Assembly (NCBI RefSeq): GCF_001894805.1
Contig: NZ_BCWX01000002.1
Location: 744,001 to 808,000 of the forward strand
Length of the DNA: 64,000 bases
Direction of reading: 5' to 3'
Source of the DNA: Rhodococcus globerulus NBRC 14531
GTDB lineage: Bacteria > Actinomycetota > Actinomycetes > Mycobacteriales > Mycobacteriaceae
This document shows positions 62,240 to 64,000 of this stretch, in pieces. A model generated the notes under the pieces. That model was not told the origin of the DNA, did not search any database, and saw nothing but the letters and a program-made list of their open reading frames with translations. The position numbers and the translations under genes are program-made. Position 1 is the stretch's first letter. The number at the start of each line of letters is the position of its first letter.

Positions 62240-63363
62240 ATTCCGCTCCTGTTCTGGTGGCCGCACGGCGAAGCCCGATCGGTAATGCAGGCCATGGATT
62301 TGCAGACCTCACAGCGACGGATCTCGCCGCCCCGGTACTCGGCGAAGTAGATGCTGTGCTGCGTCGATCCGGCATCGAGGCCGACGTGGACGACGTTATT
62401 CTCGGAAACTGCATGGGCCCCGGCGGCAATCCTGCTCGTATCGCAGCGCTTGCGGCCGGGCTGGGATTCTCTATCCCGGGCGTCACCGTTGACCGACAAT
62501 GCGGTTCGGGCCTCGATGCGGTCATGCAGGCCGCGCTGCGCGTACGCAGTGGAAACGACACGCTGATCCTGGCGGGTGGCGTCGAATCCGCCAGTACTGC
62601 TCCGTGGCGATACTGGCCGCCCACTTCGGGCGGTGAACTGACGCGATACACCCGGGCGCCGTTTGCTCCGCAGGGCTTTGCCGATCCCGATATGGGTTGT
62701 GCGGCAGATGATCTCGCGCGATTGCGTGGCATCAGCCGCGAGCGCCAGGATGCGTATGCAACGCGTTCGCACACGCTCGCGGCAGCGTCGGATTTCTCGT
62801 CCGAAATTGTGCCGATCGGCGCCGTCGCCGCTGACCAGCGGATTCGTCGCGGCATGACCGAAGCACGGTTGGCGAGGCTTCGTCCAAGTTTTGGGGTCGA
62901 CGGCACCGCAACGGCCGGGAACTCGTGTGGCATCTCGGACGGCAGCGCAGTGCTCGCTGTGACGACGGCGTCACTCGCGCAGGGAATGCCGGCGCTCCGA
63001 ATTCTCGGCACAACTGTTGCCGGGTCCGATCCGGCATTGCCGGGACTCGGGCCGGTTCCCGCCGTTCGCTCGCTGTTCGCAAAAACCGGAATCGGTGCGT
63101 CCGACCTGGGTATTGTCGAAATCACCGAGGCGTTTGCCTCCGTAGTCCTGGCAGTATCGGACGAACTCGGACTCGACGAATCCATCATCTGCCCGCAAGG
63201 CGGGGCAATTGCGATGGGCCATCCGTGGGGCGCTTCGGGAGCTGTTCTGTTGGTGCGCTTGGCAAGTCAGATGCTCGCCGACGGCGGCCCGGAACTGGGG
63301 CTTGCAGCGTGCGCAATCGGCGGCGGTCAGGGCATTGCAATGCTGGTCGAGCGTGTTTCGTGA
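62236..63363 (+). CDS. Thiolase (acetyl-CoA acyltransferase, YhfS-like)
   Basis: This 375-aa thiolase has the catalytic Cys in DRQCGSGLDAV, GHPWGASGA, and a C-terminal CAIGGGQG, where CxGGGxG is usual. The middle motif is GNSCGISDGSAVL in place of NASGINDGAA. ATG 62236 overlaps the ligase stop (ATGA). It joins or splits acyl-CoA units; in this operon probably extends or shortens a biotin precursor such as a dicarboxylyl-CoA, by inference. Confidence 0.88.
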   Translation: MNSAPVLVAARRSPIGNAGHGFADLTATDLAAPVLGEVDAVLRRSGIEADVDDVILGNCMGPGGNPARIAALAAGLGFSIPGVTVDRQCGSGLDAVMQAALRVRSGNDTLILAGGVESASTAPWRYWPPTSGGELTRYTRAPFAPQGFADPDMGCAADDLARLRGISRERQDAYATRSHTLAAASDFSSEIVPIGAVAADQRIRRGMTEARLARLRPSFGVDGTATAGNSCGISDGSAVLAVTTASLAQGMPALRILGTTVAGSDPALPGLGPVPAVRSLFAKTGIGASDLGIVEITEAFASVVLAVSDELGLDESIICPQGGAIAMGHPWGASGAVLLVRLASQMLADGGPELGLAACAIGGGQGIAMLVERVS

Positions 63364-63373
63364 GGCTGCAACG

Positions 63374-64000
63374 ATGAGCGAACTTCTGGCGGAACGAATT
63401 GCTCGACTAGTTCGCAGCAATCCGTCGACGGTCGCAGTTGTCTCGTCGCGCGACGAGATCAGCTACGCCGATTTCTGGGCGCGGGTGTGCCGGGTCGCCG
63501 CGGGACTGGCGTCGATGAACCGAGTTGCGGTACTGCCGACCTCGGACGTCGAATCGTTGGTGGTTGTCGCGGCTGCGATGCGGACGGGTACCAGTGTGGT
63601 CCTGCTTCATCGCCATCTGCTCGGGCCGCAGTTGGCGCGGGTGCTCGAGCTGTCCGTTCCCGGAGCCGTTGTCGCGGAATCGAAGCAGCACAGGCGGTTG
63701 CGCAGGCTGGGGTTCTCGGGTGAACTTGTCACCGCGGTTGATCTCGAAAGTGACGGGGCGTCGAATCAGGCTTCGGCCGAGTCCGAACTGTTGATCGGTG
63801 TCACGTCGGGCACTACCGGCGAGCCGAAGCTCTTCGTCCGAAATCAGTTGTCCTGGGCACGAACTCTTGATCGATCGGATGCCGTGTTCGACGTCGGTGT
63901 CGGAGATCGAGTGTCCGTACCGGGCGTCCTCGATCACACCCACTTTCTGTACGGAGCGCTCCATGCGCTCACCCGCGGTGCCACTGTCGATCTCCGTGGC
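63374..64000 (+). CDS. AMP-dependent acyl-CoA synthetase, 5' part
   Basis: The frame opens at ATG 63374 and stays open for all 209 codons to the right edge of the window. It has the N-terminal subdomain (SSRDEISYADFWARVCRVAAGL) and the A3 motif GVTSGTTGEPKLF, so it is a second adenylating enzyme after the thiolase, running off the window. GAGG lies at 63362-63365. It may be the larger ligase partner of the compact one at 61133. Confidence 0.85.
   Translation, partial: MSELLAERIARLVRSNPSTVAVVSSRDEISYADFWARVCRVAAGLASMNRVAVLPTSDVESLVVVAAAMRTGTSVVLLHRHLLGPQLARVLELSVPGAVVAESKQHRRLRRLGFSGELVTAVDLESDGASNQASAESELLIGVTSGTTGEPKLFVRNQLSWARTLDRSDAVFDVGVGDRVSVPGVLDHTHFLYGALHALTRGATVDLRG

Noticed and set aside
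1-64000. CRISPR arrays, insertion sequences, prophage or rRNA
   Set aside because: No regularly spaced repeats, transposase, integrase or rRNA-like sequence was seen on either strand.

Overview
The window is chromosomal DNA of a high-GC, mycolic-acid-producing actinobacterium, most likely a Rhodococcus of the erythropolis/qingshengii type. The reasons are many GTG starts and 4-base ATGA/GTGA gene overlaps, an arabinogalactan arabinosyltransferase (AftC), the phosphatidylinositol-mannoside (PIM) operon, and two blocks whose gene order matches Mycobacterium tuberculosis from memory (msrB-aftC-TAP-like protease-ribD-zapE-GNAT, and thrS-HIT-pgsA-PIM acyltransferase-pimA-Nudix-pdxS). No insertion sequence, phage, CRISPR array or rRNA was seen.

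Layout. (1) 1-17046 is an accessory metabolic island. It holds the end of one oligopeptide-type ABC importer, three flavin monooxygenase-type enzymes (one DszC/SfnB-like, two DszA/NtaA-like), a LysR regulator, an FAD oxidoreductase with a two-cluster ferredoxin, a GNAT, a TetR regulator, a TauD-type dioxygenase and a complete second ABC importer (SBP-permease-permease-fused ATPase). The combination suggests import and oxidative cleavage of organosulfur compounds; the substrates are unknown. (2) 17053-24115 is core: msrB, aftC, a secreted hydrolase, a RibD-type reductase, zapE, a GNAT and an MFS transporter. (3) 24234-27314 holds a GH1 glycosidase, a stand-alone LeuA regulatory-domain gene behind a putative ILVV leader peptide/attenuator, and six tRNA genes. 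(4) 27409-36391 is core: a PGPGW membrane protein, thrS, the PIM operon, pdxS and azlCD. (5) 36478-59435 is accessory catabolism and transport: LysR/MFS, amidohydrolase/TetR, SDRs, a Baeyer-Villiger monooxygenase with TetR, esterase and D-aminoacylase-like enzyme, an orphan substrate-binding lipoprotein, a MerR-controlled MFS/monooxygenase operon, membrane proteins, a CYP102-like P450 and a zinc ADH. (6) 59488-64000 holds a secreted tyrosine phosphatase and a bioY-ligase-thiolase-ligase operon behind a BioQ-type palindrome.

The most interesting signals are: the bioY-yhfT-yhfS-like operon, which couples biotin uptake to acyl-CoA chemistry of unknown purpose; the leader peptide with two mutually exclusive hairpins before the LeuA-domain gene; a textbook MerR operator with a stretched promoter spacer; an operator overlapping a leaderless promoter at the BVMO/esterase locus; and the FAD-oxidoreductase/ferredoxin pair in the sulfur-type island. 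Several genes appear to be transcribed as leaderless mRNAs, with a -10 box 6-7 bases before the start codon. All calls come from reading the sequence; no database search was run.
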